Positions 24,710 through 35,629 of a stretch of 64,000 bases of DNA are shown here, in pieces; positions within the stretch are counted from its first letter, which is position 1, and every line of letters starts with the position of its first letter. Made by a program: the position numbers and the translations under genes. The notes under the pieces are model-generated. The model was given only the letters and a program-made list of their open reading frames with translations, was not told the origin of the DNA and did no database searches. Origin of the DNA: USCg-Taylor sp050740455 (GTDB lineage: Bacteria; Pseudomonadota; Gammaproteobacteria; JACCXJ01); NCBI GenBank assembly GCA_050740455.1, contig JBOIDF010000005.1, positions 1 to 64,000 on the forward strand, given 5' to 3'.

Positions 24710-24737
24710 TTTTTTCCGAGGCTACGTTCGTTAAGAT

Positions 24738-27700
24738 TCAGTTCAGTCGACCACTTTCGGTCGCCTTCGACCCCTCCTGCTCGATCTGCCGCCCGCGATA
24801 GCAGAGGCGCTTGACCTGCAAACGCCCCTTGCGCAGGAAAAGGTCTTGAGTCAGCTTGAGCTTGCCGCCTTCGACCCGCAGTCCGAGCAGTTCGTAGGCG
24901 GTGGAGAGCATGCGCGCAGCTGCGCCCGTGTACCAACTCCAGCCACCGCGACCTTCGTAGCCCGGACCGTCGTAAACATCCGCCGGCTGCTGATGCGGTG
25001 GCAGTCCGTAGATGTCTGTCTGATCGCTCTTGCTTAGCGGCGATATCTTGATCCACAAATCCACGGCGTACGCGCGGCAGCGTTCGGCTAGTTCGGGCGT
25101 CTCGTCAGCGCAGCGCAGCAGCGCATCCACTAGCCACGAGACGCCGTGCGAGTACTGACCCCCATTTTCGCGCACCCCGGGCGGATACTCCGCGATACGT
25201 CCAGGATAAGGCAGCGAGTGCTCCGTGAAAGGCGGGGTCAGCAGTAGCACGCGGTTGCTCTTCTCCAGACGCTTGAGTCCCATCTCAAGCACTGCATGGG
25301 CGCGCGTCGCATCCACTGCCCCGGACAGGAGCGGCCAAGCGCTCGTGAGCGCGCTGCACAATTTGAATTCTTCGCCCTCATCGGTAATCGCGCGTAGATA
25401 CCCGTCCTCGCGCCACATCGCCCCAAGAGCCGCAGATAGGTTTCTCGCTTCCTTGAGATAGCGGCTCTTGGCTTCTTGACCTTGGCAGCGTTCGGCGAGA
25501 CTCGCGAACCTAACAAGCACATCGTGCAAGAAGAAGCCCAGCCATACGCTTTCCCCCTTGCCCTTGATACCGGGCACATCGAGGCCGTCGTTCCAGTCGC
25601 CAGAGCCGAGCAGCGGGAGATCATGCGCGCCGCGCCGCGCGAGAGTGTATTCCACCGCGCGCCGGCAATGCTCGTAAACCGAACCGGTATCGCGCGAGGG
25701 CCTGGGCGCGAACAAGAATCCTTCATGACCCTTCGGCACCGGCCGGCCTTCCAGGAAGGCGACCTGCTCCTCCAGAACGCCAGTGTCGCCACTAGCTTCT
25801 ACGTAGCGAGCCACCACATAGGGTAACCAAAGATGCGGATCGGAGGCGCGGGTGCGAACCGCGATTCCGGTCTTGCCTTCCCACGAGGGATGCCACCACT
25901 TGACGCAATCGCCCTCGATAAATTGCTGCGCCGCGTGTAGCACGATCTGGCTGCGCGCCCACTCGGGCTTGAGGAAGGTGAGTGGCAGCACGTCCTGCAA
26001 CTGGTCGCGGAAGCCGTAGGCGCCGCTGCGCTGGCTGGATCCGGTGCGCCCCCATAATCGTGCACACAGGAGCTGGTACGGCAGCCAGTCGTTCACCAAG
26101 CGGTCGAAAGCCGGTTCATTGGTCTCGACGCGCACGACGGATAGCGTCTCGTTCCACCACGCCTTAGTTTTTTCCAGCGCTAGTTCTGCCGCCCGCGGTT
26201 CGAGATAGGCGCGCGCGAGCGCAGTCGCCTGCGCCTGGTCGGCGGCTTGACCGAGCGCGAGCACCACCGTCACCTCCTTTCCCGCGGCAATCTCCAGCTC
26301 GACGACAAAGCTCGCTATGCGGCGTCCGTCATCAACCCGCCCCCTATCGGGCTGGCCATGCTCGACCATATACGGTCGCGCGAGATCGCGCCCCTCGCCG
26401 CCCACGAAGCGCTCGCGGACGGTTTCGTGTGTCTGGCATCTAAGGTTCACGGCGGCGAAAGCCACACCCTTGCGAAAATCATTACCGGCATTTTCGAAAT
26501 AGAGCACGCCGGGCGTCGGGTCCGCCCAGGCGTGCACGCGACCACAGCTGTCCGGCGGCACTTCCGCCAACACCATTTCCACGTAAGGGACGACCCTGAA
26601 GCGCCTCGCTATCGTTCCCAAGTTACGGATACGCAGCAGTTTGATCTCCACTGCGCAGTCCAGCGGGACAAAGGCGGTCAGATCGAGCTTAAGTCCAACG
26701 CTCTCTTTGCGGTAACGCGCATAACCCAGCCCGAAGAAAACCTCGTGTTTGGCTTCCTGCTTGCGGTAAGGCACGAAGCCCGCAGTCTCGGCGACCCCGG
26801 TTTTGATATCAAAGATATAAATCGCCTGTCCAGGGAGCTGCGCCGGCATGCTGTCCAGATTGAAAGGCGAAAGGGCGTTCTGCTGCGCATTGCCGGCGAA
26901 GGAAAAGATCTCTCCATCGCTACCCGCGACAAAGCCTTGGCCCAGCGGATTGGCGACGAGATGCGCCCAAGGACGCTGCGCGTCGCAAGGCACCGAAAGT
27001 TCACGCCCATCCTCAGAGAAACCGCTGTGCACTGTGGTGCGCCTGGGAGCGGCGTGTAGCCTACGTCTGCGTGCGAAGCTCGCTTTTAGAGTGGCCTCAT
27101 CTGGCTTCGCAACCTCGAGATGCCGGGCAATCAAAGCGGCCGCTTGATGCTCGTCCTCGGCATAACCATCCACGAAAGGTACCTCGACGGTCGCACCTGG
27201 GGGCAACTCCACCCTAAGTCTCAAGCTTGCCGCCGGATCGAAGCTGTAGAGCAACCCTTCATCGGCAGGATCGCGCAGCGCCTGGCCAGAGAACACGGCC
27301 GGCTGCCTCAATGTGCCCAAGCCGATGAAATGGGTGCGGGAGTCCTCGTAACCTACAAGGCGCACGCCTTCATTCGCGCGCACCGCATGAAAACCGACTT
27401 CGCGGCACATGCGCTGCACGGCGGGATCTCTTGCATTGTTCCGCATGAGGCGATTGCGCGCAATGATCGCGTTTAATGGGGCCGCGAAGCAGGTACCCAC
27501 GTGCATTGCCGCAAAGAAGGGCGAGCGGCGGTAGGCTTCGATTGGCCCCACAGCGAGCTCTTGGTAACTCGTAATTTCGACGATGCGCGCACGCTGCTCA
27601 AGGTTGGTTAGATAGATGGCCCAGCTTTCCACGGGGTCGCGGGCATCGAGAGTCACCCAAGCTTCCGCGCGCAGCCTGCCGTAGCTGTTGACGATACGCA

Positions 27701-30221
27701 GCGTACTAGGAGAGGGCTGCCTCACCGAATAGTCGGGGCCGCGCTTCTGCAGGGGCTCGGACCCGAGTGACCAGAGCTCGCCAGCGGCCTTGCCTTCGCT
27801 GTCCAGTTCGCGCAGGAAGAAGAACTTGCCTCGCAACTGCAACGGATCGTCCGGCCTTCGAGAGAGGTCGAGCTCGAAGCCAGGGCGAACCGTGCTGGTC
27901 ACGTGGCTAAAGCCGCGGCCATCCCAGCCGCACTCCGCCGTGTATTGCCCGTTGCCGAGTATGAAGTAAGGGTCGGTCGCGGCGGGCGACGGCACTAATT
28001 CCTTTTTGCTCTGGCGCAGCAGCCACACGGCTGCCACCCCCAAAATCGCGCCAATAGCGGCCAACTGATAAACGAGCAGCAAAGATGCGACCGCGGGCAG
28101 CAGGGATTGCGGAGCAGCCGGCAAAGATTCTGCCCGATCCCATACATAGTCCCATTCCCCGCCGCGCGGTATATAGAAAGGAATCAACAGCGGTGCCCAA
28201 GTGAGAAAACGGCGTATGGCTTCCGGTATGCAGCGCGTGCGCGCCGAGTGACCCAGAAATCGCGCCGCTTTTTCATCCAACGCATCGCCGCCAACGAAGG
28301 AAAGATTGACCAGCGTCGCCACCCGCAGCCCCATATGGTCGAACCAGATCAGCACCCGCAGCCAATCGTAAGCGAGCAGCCCAAGAAACAACTCGAGGCT
28401 CCAGGCACGGAACTCATCCGGTGAAAACCGCACGGACTGTACGCTCGCCAACGCGCTGCGCAGCGCGCCATCCTGGTTGTACCAGCTCGGGTCTGCGGCA
28501 AGGCGCAGGAAGGAATAAATGATCGGCGCCATCCACAGGCCCCAGCGCAGAACGCGCACCGCCTGTTCCACGACAGTCGCGAATCCGGCAGCGCTGAACA
28601 AGCCCTTGAGCGGGCCGAAGCTGCGCTCGAACAGCGCGGTAAGCAGCATCAGATTGATGCTGAACAGCGGCGCGGCGAGCGACCAGTTGATCACACCCGA
28701 CAGGGATTCCGCATACAGGAGTTTGACGCCCCCCGAGACGCTTCCCAGATCGATTGCACCCCACTTGCTAAACAGCGGATAAATCACATAGCTCGTAGTT
28801 GCCTTGCCGGCTGCCGGGAAATAGGCTATGGCGTAGGTGACACATTTCTCGGCGACTACCTGTAATTGGGCGGCATCGAAATACCACGCGAGCGCCCCAC
28901 CTACGAATCCCCCGAGCACCGCGCCCAAGCCGTACACCCGCCAAGACTGCATGCGCTGGCGGTGATGGGCGAGCACTGAATGGATGTCCCGCAGCGCGTC
29001 CGCCCCGGCATACGCTGCCGCTCCGATCACCAAGCCGAGCGCAAAGCGTAAACCGCCAGAGAGCGTCGGCACATCGTGCGCCAGGGCGAGCCCGAGCCCT
29101 AAGCCGGCAATCAAGCCGCGCAGATAGTTGAGTGGCTCGCGCATCGCTGCCGCAAAGCGGGCGAAGAAAGGCGCGCTACCGTCGAAACTTTCGAGGATGG
29201 TTTTGGCCAGTGGAAATAGCAGTAGGCCCAGAAGCGCGCTCCCGAGGACGGGATAGCTGCGCAGCCAGCCGACAACTGCCCGGGAACCCCAAATGAGCGC
29301 ACCCAAGTGCACCAGCAGCACGAACAGGCCGCCGTAGACTGCCCCCCGCACCAGGCCGGCATACCAGTGCCCATAGCCTGCGGCCCAGGTTGGGCGCCGT
29401 CCACGCAGCGCATCGAGCAGCATGCCGGTGACCAAAAAAACTTGCGCCCACAAGCCTGCCTGCGCCAGGGCTTCGGTTAACACCATCGGACCCAGGCGCG
29501 CAACCACAGCCCAGCGCGAGAGCGTTTCGGTGGAGCCTAAGTCCGCGACGACGGGCGTGAAGGCCGCCAAAGCGGAACTGCCCAGGACCAGCAGATGCAG
29601 ACGCCAGGATCGGGTCCAGCGCCGATCCATCAACAAACCCAGACCCAGCAACAGGGCTTCGTTGAAGGCAAACAGAATCATCGTGCGGCCCAGGCCAGAG
29701 GCGATCGCATCGGGCGAACCGGCACCCAGAACGGTACGTCCGAGCCCAAGCGTGATAGCGTGAGCGGCCAGCACCAGCAGCAGATTGAAGAGATAAGGTG
29801 TGGCGAGCAGCGAGAGATTGGCGATGAGTGACAGCGACCGCCCGAAGCGAACCATGCACCACAGCGCAACGCTGAAATACAAGAGACAGCCTAACACCGC
29901 CCCCTGCGGAGTCAGCACAGTTAACTCAGTCCAGTAGGCGGGAGCCTGCCATAGCTTCGCCTCCGGACTGACGGAGGCGCTGAATAAGCCGGTGACGATC
30001 GCCGCCGCGACCGGCACGGCGATAGGCGACCAGCGGTCACCTAAAGCAAACGCCCAAAATAGGCCAGCGAGAGCCCCCAGCAACCAAGGCTGAACACCAT
30101 CGACTAAGGCGCCGCTGTAGACGCCAAGCACCGAGCCCAGCGCTAGCGCCACGCCCACGGCGCTCAATCCAAGACGCCAAAAGCGTCCCTTCGCGACCGA
30201 CAGCGCGTCAGTGTGGTGCAT
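24738..30221 (-). CDS. Large polytopic membrane protein with C-terminal GH94 phosphorylase domain
   Basis: An 1827-residue protein in two parts. Residues 1-750 contain roughly 15-20 hydrophobic helices and show no glycosyltransferase motif that I recognise. From about 751 (FILGNGQYTAECGWDGRGFS) a sugar-binding beta domain leads into a GH94 (alpha/alpha)6 barrel: AYGFRDQLQDVLPL, the catalytic Asp in GDWNDGLD (about 1541-1548), and the phosphate-site histidine in QYSHGVSW. This half resembles the C-terminus of cyclic beta-1,2-glucan synthase (NdvB/Cgs), where GH94 sets chain length, but the GT84 synthase half of NdvB is missing. It shares an operon with opgG. I infer a role in beta-1,2-glucan synthesis or turnover at the inner membrane; direction and substrate are unproven. 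Confidence 0.8.
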   Translation of the reverse strand: MHHTDALSVAKGRFWRLGLSAVGVALALGSVLGVYSGALVDGVQPWLLGALAGLFWAFALGDRWSPIAVPVAAAIVTGLFSASVSPEAKLWQAPAYWTELTVLTPQGAVLGCLLYFSVALWCMVRFGRSLSLIANLSLLATPYLFNLLLVLAAHAITLGLGRTVLGAGSPDAIASGLGRTMILFAFNEALLLGLGLLMDRRWTRSWRLHLLVLGSSALAAFTPVVADLGSTETLSRWAVVARLGPMVLTEALAQAGLWAQVFLVTGMLLDALRGRRPTWAAGYGHWYAGLVRGAVYGGLFVLLVHLGALIWGSRAVVGWLRSYPVLGSALLGLLLFPLAKTILESFDGSAPFFARFAAAMREPLNYLRGLIAGLGLGLALAHDVPTLSGGLRFALGLVIGAAAYAGADALRDIHSVLAHHRQRMQSWRVYGLGAVLGGFVGGALAWYFDAAQLQVVAEKCVTYAIAYFPAAGKATTSYVIYPLFSKWGAIDLGSVSGGVKLLYAESLSGVINWSLAAPLFSINLMLLTALFERSFGPLKGLFSAAGFATVVEQAVRVLRWGLWMAPIIYSFLRLAADPSWYNQDGALRSALASVQSVRFSPDEFRAWSLELFLGLLAYDWLRVLIWFDHMGLRVATLVNLSFVGGDALDEKAARFLGHSARTRCIPEAIRRFLTWAPLLIPFYIPRGGEWDYVWDRAESLPAAPQSLLPAVASLLLVYQLAAIGAILGVAAVWLLRQSKKELVPSPAATDPYFILGNGQYTAECGWDGRGFSHVTSTVRPGFELDLSRRPDDPLQLRGKFFFLRELDSEGKAAGELWSLGSEPLQKRGPDYSVRQPSPSTLRIVNSYGRLRAEAWVTLDARDPVESWAIYLTNLEQRARIVEITSYQELAVGPIEAYRRSPFFAAMHVGTCFAAPLNAIIARNRLMRNNARDPAVQRMCREVGFHAVRANEGVRLVGYEDSRTHFIGLGTLRQPAVFSGQALRDPADEGLLYSFDPAASLRLRVELPPGATVEVPFVDGYAEDEHQAAALIARHLEVAKPDEATLKASFARRRRLHAAPRRTTVHSGFSEDGRELSVPCDAQRPWAHLVANPLGQGFVAGSDGEIFSFAGNAQQNALSPFNLDSMPAQLPGQAIYIFDIKTGVAETAGFVPYRKQEAKHEVFFGLGYARYRKESVGLKLDLTAFVPLDCAVEIKLLRIRNLGTIARRFRVVPYVEMVLAEVPPDSCGRVHAWADPTPGVLYFENAGNDFRKGVAFAAVNLRCQTHETVRERFVGGEGRDLARPYMVEHGQPDRGRVDDGRRIASFVVELEIAAGKEVTVVLALGQAADQAQATALARAYLEPRAAELALEKTKAWWNETLSVVRVETNEPAFDRLVNDWLPYQLLCARLWGRTGSSQRSGAYGFRDQLQDVLPLTFLKPEWARSQIVLHAAQQFIEGDCVKWWHPSWEGKTGIAVRTRASDPHLWLPYVVARYVEASGDTGVLEEQVAFLEGRPVPKGHEGFLFAPRPSRDTGSVYEHCRRAVEYTLARRGAHDLPLLGSGDWNDGLDVPGIKGKGESVWLGFFLHDVLVRFASLAERCQGQEAKSRYLKEARNLSAALGAMWREDGYLRAITDEGEEFKLCSALTSAWPLLSGAVDATRAHAVLEMGLKRLEKSNRVLLLTPPFTEHSLPYPGRIAEYPPGVRENGGQYSHGVSWLVDALLRCADETPELAERCRAYAVDLWIKISPLSKSDQTDIYGLPPHQQPADVYDGPGYEGRGGWSWYTGAAARMLSTAYELLGLRVEGGKLKLTQDLFLRKGRLQVKRLCYRGRQIEQEGSKATESGRLN

Positions 30222-30275
30222 GCAAGATCAGGTGATCGGAATCGGTGACAAACTTTTTGTTATGGTTTTCGCTGA

Positions 30276-30287
30276 AACCGTACGGTT
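30276..30287. promoter_or_regulatory. Perfect 12-bp palindrome upstream of the GH94/opgG operon
   Basis: AACCGTACGGTT lies about 55 bp upstream of the GH94 gene start, in the 177-bp interval between it and the SAM hydrolase gene. It could be an operator for the operon. No strong promoter was recognised around it, so the assignment is tentative. Confidence 0.3.
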
Positions 30288-30398
30288 CGAAAGTAAGCTA
30301 TGAGCCTGCGGCCGACGGGTCGGTGGGCCACGCTAACCCGCCCTGCATTGGAATCGATAGTTTAATCCCCAGTCTTGCGAGATGCCTAGGGCAAGTGC

Positions 30399-31130
30399 TT
30401 ACTGCGGTTCCTCGAAGCTTATTGGCTGGCCCACGCACAGGTCCAGCACCCTGTCGGCGCGCCCCTGGTTGACGGCGATCTCGGCGAGCCCGTTCGAGTT
30501 TTCGTACCACATCGGATGCCCCACAGGAACGTCACTGAACGTTCTGGCCCTGGGCACGCTTTGTCCCGCGATTGTGATGGCGGCCTGCGGCGATACGACC
30601 GAGGCGCGCACACCGGTCATCGCGTTCCCGAAGTGATCGAAGTAGACGATCTCATGGAGATCATCGGGCCACATCGCATAATCGCGTAGCTCCAGAGGAT
30701 CGCATTGGGGAAATTGACCGCGGGCGAGGGCGGCGGCAACGGGCGCGTAGAGATCGCGGCCGTGAAACGTCGAGGAGATCACCTCGGGGCGCCAGGTGAT
30801 CTTCCAGGCACGGCCAGATCCCCCGTGCTTCATCACCGCGTTGAAGATGCCGTTGCCGGGACCGACAAACCATTGTTCGTCGACTTGAACGACCATCGGT
30901 GCCTGCGAGTGGCTTCCGACACCGGGATCCACGACGCATAAGAACACACTGTTTTTCGGGAAGCCGTGGCGATAGGCGGCAAGCAGATAGGCCGTGGCGC
31001 GAGGATCGTACGTGGGGGCATCGGCGAAGAGGTTGACGACCTGGACCCCAGGCGCATATTGATACAGCACGGCGAGAACCTGCCCGAGGTACGGCCCTTC
31101 CATCCCGTAATCCGTCACCAACACGATCAT
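30399..31130 (-). CDS. SAM hydrolase / SAM hydroxide adenosyltransferase (DUF62)
   Basis: Cytoplasmic enzyme of 243 residues from the fluorinase/chlorinase superfamily; the bacterial DUF62 members split S-adenosylmethionine to adenosine and methionine using water or hydroxide. Blocks: LVTDYGMEGPYLGQVLAVL at the start, VVDPGVGS near residue 75, FVGPGNGIFNAVM near 97 and a C-terminal beta-barrel domain with FGNAMTG. I take the ATG at 31130, since upstream residues in the same frame are unlike the family. It follows rplQ by about 97 bp and ends the ribosomal block on the minus strand. Confidence 0.88.
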   Translation of the reverse strand: MIVLVTDYGMEGPYLGQVLAVLYQYAPGVQVVNLFADAPTYDPRATAYLLAAYRHGFPKNSVFLCVVDPGVGSHSQAPMVVQVDEQWFVGPGNGIFNAVMKHGGSGRAWKITWRPEVISSTFHGRDLYAPVAAALARGQFPQCDPLELRDYAMWPDDLHEIVYFDHFGNAMTGVRASVVSPQAAITIAGQSVPRARTFSDVPVGHPMWYENSNGLAEIAVNQGRADRVLDLCVGQPISFEEPQ

Positions 31131-31227
31131 GACAGTCGATTGTCGGAGAGGTGTAGCCTCGCTGCTCCTCCACTCACTCCCAGATTGCGACGCTCGCCGG
31201 CGTCCCACGGCCGCGGCGTGGAGGGGA

Positions 31228-31638
31228 TTAGGAGGTTTTCGCGTCCTTCGTAGCGTCGGCGCCGGTCGCCTCTTGCGGCAAAGGCCGATCGACGAGCTCG
31301 ACCAAGGCCATCGGAGCGCGGTCACCGATACGGAAACCGCACTTAAGGATACGTAAATAACCACCGGGCCTCTCCCGATAACGCGGTCCGAGATCGCTAA
31401 AAAGCTTCGCGACCACCTGTTTGTCCCGCAACCGGGAAAACGCCAACCGGCGTTTCGCCATCGTGTCTTGTTTGGCAAGCGTGATCAGCGGCTCCGCGGT
31501 ACGGCGCAGTTCCTTGGCCTTGGGAACGGAGGTCTTGATAACCTCGTGCCGAAACAGCGACACCGCCATGTTCCTGAGCATCGCCTTACGATGGCTGCTA
31601 TTGCGGCTAAGCTGCCTGCCGATGTTGAGATGTCGCAT
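31228..31638 (-). CDS. rplQ: Ribosomal protein L17
   Basis: Large-subunit protein near the exit side of the 50S particle, 136 residues. MRHLNIGRQLSRNSSHRKAM at the start and LAFSRLRDKQVVAKLF, RPGGYLRILKCGFRIGD later are diagnostic. About 15 residues after the normal end (GADATKDAKTS) are an extension. It is the last alpha-operon gene, 3 bp after rpoA. Confidence 0.97.
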   Translation of the reverse strand: MRHLNIGRQLSRNSSHRKAMLRNMAVSLFRHEVIKTSVPKAKELRRTAEPLITLAKQDTMAKRRLAFSRLRDKQVVAKLFSDLGPRYRERPGGYLRILKCGFRIGDRAPMALVELVDRPLPQEATGADATKDAKTS

Positions 31639-31641
31639 TCC

Positions 31642-32667
31642 TTAACCTTCTTCAGCTCCGGCCGCTGCACTTCCGGCCGAGACTCTTTGCAAGCCCGGCG
31701 GCGGCCAATTAGCGAGCCGCATGCCGAGCGACAGGCCCCGTGTGGCTAACACATCCTTGATCTCGGTGAGTGATTTTTTCCCTAGATTCGGTGTCTTGAG
31801 CAACTCCACCTCGGTACGCTGGATGAGATCGCCGATATAGTAGATGTTCTCCGCTTTCAGGCAGTTCGCCGAGCGCACCGTCAATTCCAGATCGTCGATG
31901 GAGCGCAGCAAAATCGGGTCGATCTCCACATCCCTCGTTCCCTGCGGCGCCGGCTGCTCGCCGCCGCTGAGATCGACGAAGATCGATAACTGCTCCTGTA
32001 AAATGCCGGCCGCCCTGCGGACGGCGGTCTCGGGATCCACGGTGCCGTTGGTTTCAATCTCCATGACCAATTTATCGAGATCGGTGCGTTGCTCGACGCG
32101 GGCATTTTGAACCTCGTAAGCGACCCGGCGAATAGGGCTAAACGAGGCGTCCAGCTTCAAGCGGCCGATCGCATGCTCCTCCTCCTCGGCGTTCATCCGG
32201 ATATTCGCCGGGACATAACCCCGCCCGCGCGTGACCCGCAGCGCTAGATGGAGCTCCCCGCCCTCCATCAAGGTCGCCAGATGATGTTCCGGATTGACGA
32301 TCTCGACATCATGGTCTAGGGAGATATCGCGCGCCAGCACATCGCCGCGGCCTTTCTTATTAAGCGTCAACATCGCCTCGTCACGGGCGTGCATGCGTAT
32401 CGCGAGGTCTTTGAGATTCAACAAAATGTCCGTGACATCCTCTTGGACACCGGGAATCGTTGTGTATTCGTGCAATACGTTTTCGATGGTGACTTCCGTG
32501 ACGGCACAGCCCGGAAGCGATGACAGCAAGACGCGCCGCAAGGCGTTTCCCAGGGTGTGCCCGAAGCCCCGGTCCAAGGGCTCCAATATCATGCGCGCAC
32601 AGCGGCTGCTCACCGCTTGGACGTCGATCTGGCGTGGCTTTAATAGACTGACAGTATTTGCCAACAT
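31642..32667 (-). CDS. rpoA: RNA polymerase alpha subunit
   Basis: Dimerises to nucleate RNA polymerase assembly, 341 residues. The N-terminal domain (about 1-230) carries GHTLGNALRRVLLSSLPGCA, and ARDEAMLTLNKKG. After a linker, the C-terminal domain (about 250-320) has ENIYYIGDLIQRTEVELLKT and NLGKKSLTEIKDVLATRGL, the helix-hairpin-helix that binds UP elements and activators. The Ala/Gly-rich tail is longer than in E. coli. It lies between rpsD and rplQ. Confidence 0.98.
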   Translation of the reverse strand: MLANTVSLLKPRQIDVQAVSSRCARMILEPLDRGFGHTLGNALRRVLLSSLPGCAVTEVTIENVLHEYTTIPGVQEDVTDILLNLKDLAIRMHARDEAMLTLNKKGRGDVLARDISLDHDVEIVNPEHHLATLMEGGELHLALRVTRGRGYVPANIRMNAEEEEHAIGRLKLDASFSPIRRVAYEVQNARVEQRTDLDKLVMEIETNGTVDPETAVRRAAGILQEQLSIFVDLSGGEQPAPQGTRDVEIDPILLRSIDDLELTVRSANCLKAENIYYIGDLIQRTEVELLKTPNLGKKSLTEIKDVLATRGLSLGMRLANWPPPGLQRVSAGSAAAGAEEG

Positions 32668-32686
32668 GCGAACTGGCCCCTCTCGG

Positions 32687-33310
32687 CTATTTCGAATAAA
32701 GCGCCACTACGAGCGATTCGTTGATATCCGGCGGCAGCTCGCCGCGGTCCGGAACGGTTTTAAATGTCCCTTCCATTTTCTTGGGATCGACTTCGACCCA
32801 CTCCGGGAATCCGTACTGTTCGGAGAGGGTCAATGCATCCTGGATCCTGACCTGAGCCCGACCCTTCGGCGAGACGCTGATCACGTCATTGGCCCGCACC
32901 TCATAGGATGGGATGTTGGTCGCCTTGCCGTTAACCCAGATAGCCTTGTGGCTCACCAACTGCCGCGCCTCAGCCCGCGTCACCCCAAACCCCATACGGT
33001 AGACGACATTGTCCAGACGGGACTCCAGTAGCTTGAGAAGGTTTTCGCCTGTTGACCCCTTGCGGCGAGCGGCCTCCTGATAGACTTTGCGAAACTGACG
33101 TTCCAACACCCCGTACATAATGCGCAGCTTCTGTTTCTCTCTGAGTTGCAGCGCGTAGTCCGATATGCGCCGCTGGCGGCTCTCCCCATGCTGGCCCGGG
33201 GGTTTGTCTAAGTGACACTTGGTCTCGAGCGGCCGGGCGCGGCTCTTGAGCGCGAGATCGACTCCTTGACGCCGGCTTAAGCGGCACGTCGGTCCGAGGT
33301 ATCTGGCCAT
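32687..33310 (-). CDS. rpsD: Ribosomal protein S4
   Basis: Primary binder of 16S rRNA at the mRNA entry site and, in relatives, translational repressor of the alpha operon. The 207-residue form begins MARYLGPTCRLSRRQGVDL; a longer frame upstream runs into rpsK and is rejected. The S4 RNA-binding domain spans about 97-160 (RLDNVVYRMGFGVTRAEARQ). No zinc-binding cysteine cluster is present. Confidence 0.97.
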   Translation of the reverse strand: MARYLGPTCRLSRRQGVDLALKSRARPLETKCHLDKPPGQHGESRQRRISDYALQLREKQKLRIMYGVLERQFRKVYQEAARRKGSTGENLLKLLESRLDNVVYRMGFGVTRAEARQLVSHKAIWVNGKATNIPSYEVRANDVISVSPKGRAQVRIQDALTLSEQYGFPEWVEVDPKKMEGTFKTVPDRGELPPDINESLVVALYSK

Positions 33311-33323
33311 TAGTCTCTCTCGT

Positions 33324-33713
33324 TTATACGCGGCGCCGCTTCGGCGGGCGGCATCCGTTGTGAGGAATGGGTGTGACATCAGTGATGTTGGTGATCTTGA
33401 ATCCGGCCGCATTGAGCGCGCGCACCGCCGATTCCCGGCCCGGCCCAGGTCCCTTAACGTAGACCTCGAGCGTCTCGACACCGAATTCTTTCACTGCGGT
33501 CCCGACCTTCTCCGCCGCGACTTGCGCCGCGAACGGCGTGCTCTTCCGCGAGCCCCGGAAACCGCTGGCGCCGGACGTGGACCAGCCGAGCGTATTGCCT
33601 TGCTTGTCGGTGATGGTGATAATCGTGTTGTTAAAAGAAGCATGGATATGCACCACCCCATCCACCACGATCTTCTTCGTCCGTTTGTGCGGACGTGCAC
33701 TCTTGTTGGCCAT
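33324..33713 (-). CDS. rpsK: Ribosomal protein S11
   Basis: Platform protein of the small subunit, 129 residues, contacting the Shine-Dalgarno helix region. GVVHIHASFNNTIITITDKQ, LGWSTSGASGFRGSRKSTPF and the ending NGCRPPKRRRV are diagnostic. It lies 7 bp after rpsM and 13 bp before rpsD. Confidence 0.98.
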   Translation of the reverse strand: MANKSARPHKRTKKIVVDGVVHIHASFNNTIITITDKQGNTLGWSTSGASGFRGSRKSTPFAAQVAAEKVGTAVKEFGVETLEVYVKGPGPGRESAVRALNAAGFKITNITDVTPIPHNGCRPPKRRRV

Positions 33714-33720
33714 GATTTCT

Positions 33721-34077
33721 CTATTTCCTTATCGCCTTGCGGGGTCCTTTTCTCGTTCGGGCATTGGTGCGAGTCCGCTGCCCTCGTACCGGCAAACCCC
33801 GGCGATGCCGCAGTCCACGGTAGCAGCCGAGGTCCATCAAGCGCTTGATGTTCATCGATACCTCGCGCCGGAGATCGCCCTCGACGGGGTACTTGGCTAT
33901 TTCGGCGCGCAGCGCATCCAATTGTTCCTCACTCAATGCCTTTACCTTGGCCGCCGGCGGCACGCCGGCCGCTCGGCAAATTTCGACCGCGCGATTACGC
34001 CCGATCCCGTAAATATGGGTAAGGGCGACGCTAGTATGTTTTTGGACAGGTACGTTGACGCCGGCTACGCGGGCCAT
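33721..34077 (-). CDS. rpsM: Ribosomal protein S13
   Basis: Head protein that contacts the P-site tRNA and L5, 118 residues. I start at MARVAGVNVPVQKH (34077), three codons inside the longest frame and with GGAGG-like sequence upstream. LTHIYGIGRNRAVEIC, then YRGLRHRRGLPVRGQRTRTN and the basic tail KGPRKAIRK are typical. First gene of the alpha group; an 86-bp gap to rpmJ could hold an S4-binding leader, which I could not confirm. Confidence 0.97.
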   Translation of the reverse strand: MARVAGVNVPVQKHTSVALTHIYGIGRNRAVEICRAAGVPPAAKVKALSEEQLDALRAEIAKYPVEGDLRREVSMNIKRLMDLGCYRGLRHRRGLPVRGQRTRTNARTRKGPRKAIRK

Positions 34078-34163
34078 CGGGAGCACCTCCTAATCATCTT
34101 GATCATAGTGACACCTTGCGTCCATAGGGCGGCTAAACCACCCTAACCATGCTGGCTGCGCAC

Positions 34164-34277
34164 TTAACCCTGCCTTTGCTTATGCCGTTTCTCGGTGCAG
34201 ATGACACGCACGACCCCTCGGCGCCGCACAATCTTGCAATTTCGGCAAACCTTTTTTACAGACGTCCTAACTTTCAT
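34164..34277 (-). CDS. rpmJ: Ribosomal protein L36
   Basis: A 37-residue protein, too small for usual gene calling: MKVRTSVKKVCRNCKIV, then RRRGVVRVICTEKRHKQRQG. The Cys-x2-Cys and Cys-x4-His set is the zinc site of the C+ form of L36. It lies between secY and rpsM, the normal end of the spc operon, 8 bp after the secY stop. Confidence 0.95.
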   Translation of the reverse strand: MKVRTSVKKVCRNCKIVRRRGVVRVICTEKRHKQRQG

Positions 34278-34285
34278 ACTATTCT

Positions 34286-35628
<1,343 letters not shown>

Positions 35629-35629
<1 letters not shown>

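Noticed and set aside
31139..31227. CCACG/CGTGG hairpin after rplQ as a terminator
   Set aside because: Only five base pairs in the stem and no T-tract, so no support for termination.
34078..34163. S4-responsive alpha-operon leader between rpmJ and rpsM
   Set aside because: Position and length fit, but I could not trace the pseudoknot by eye, so it is not listed as a feature.
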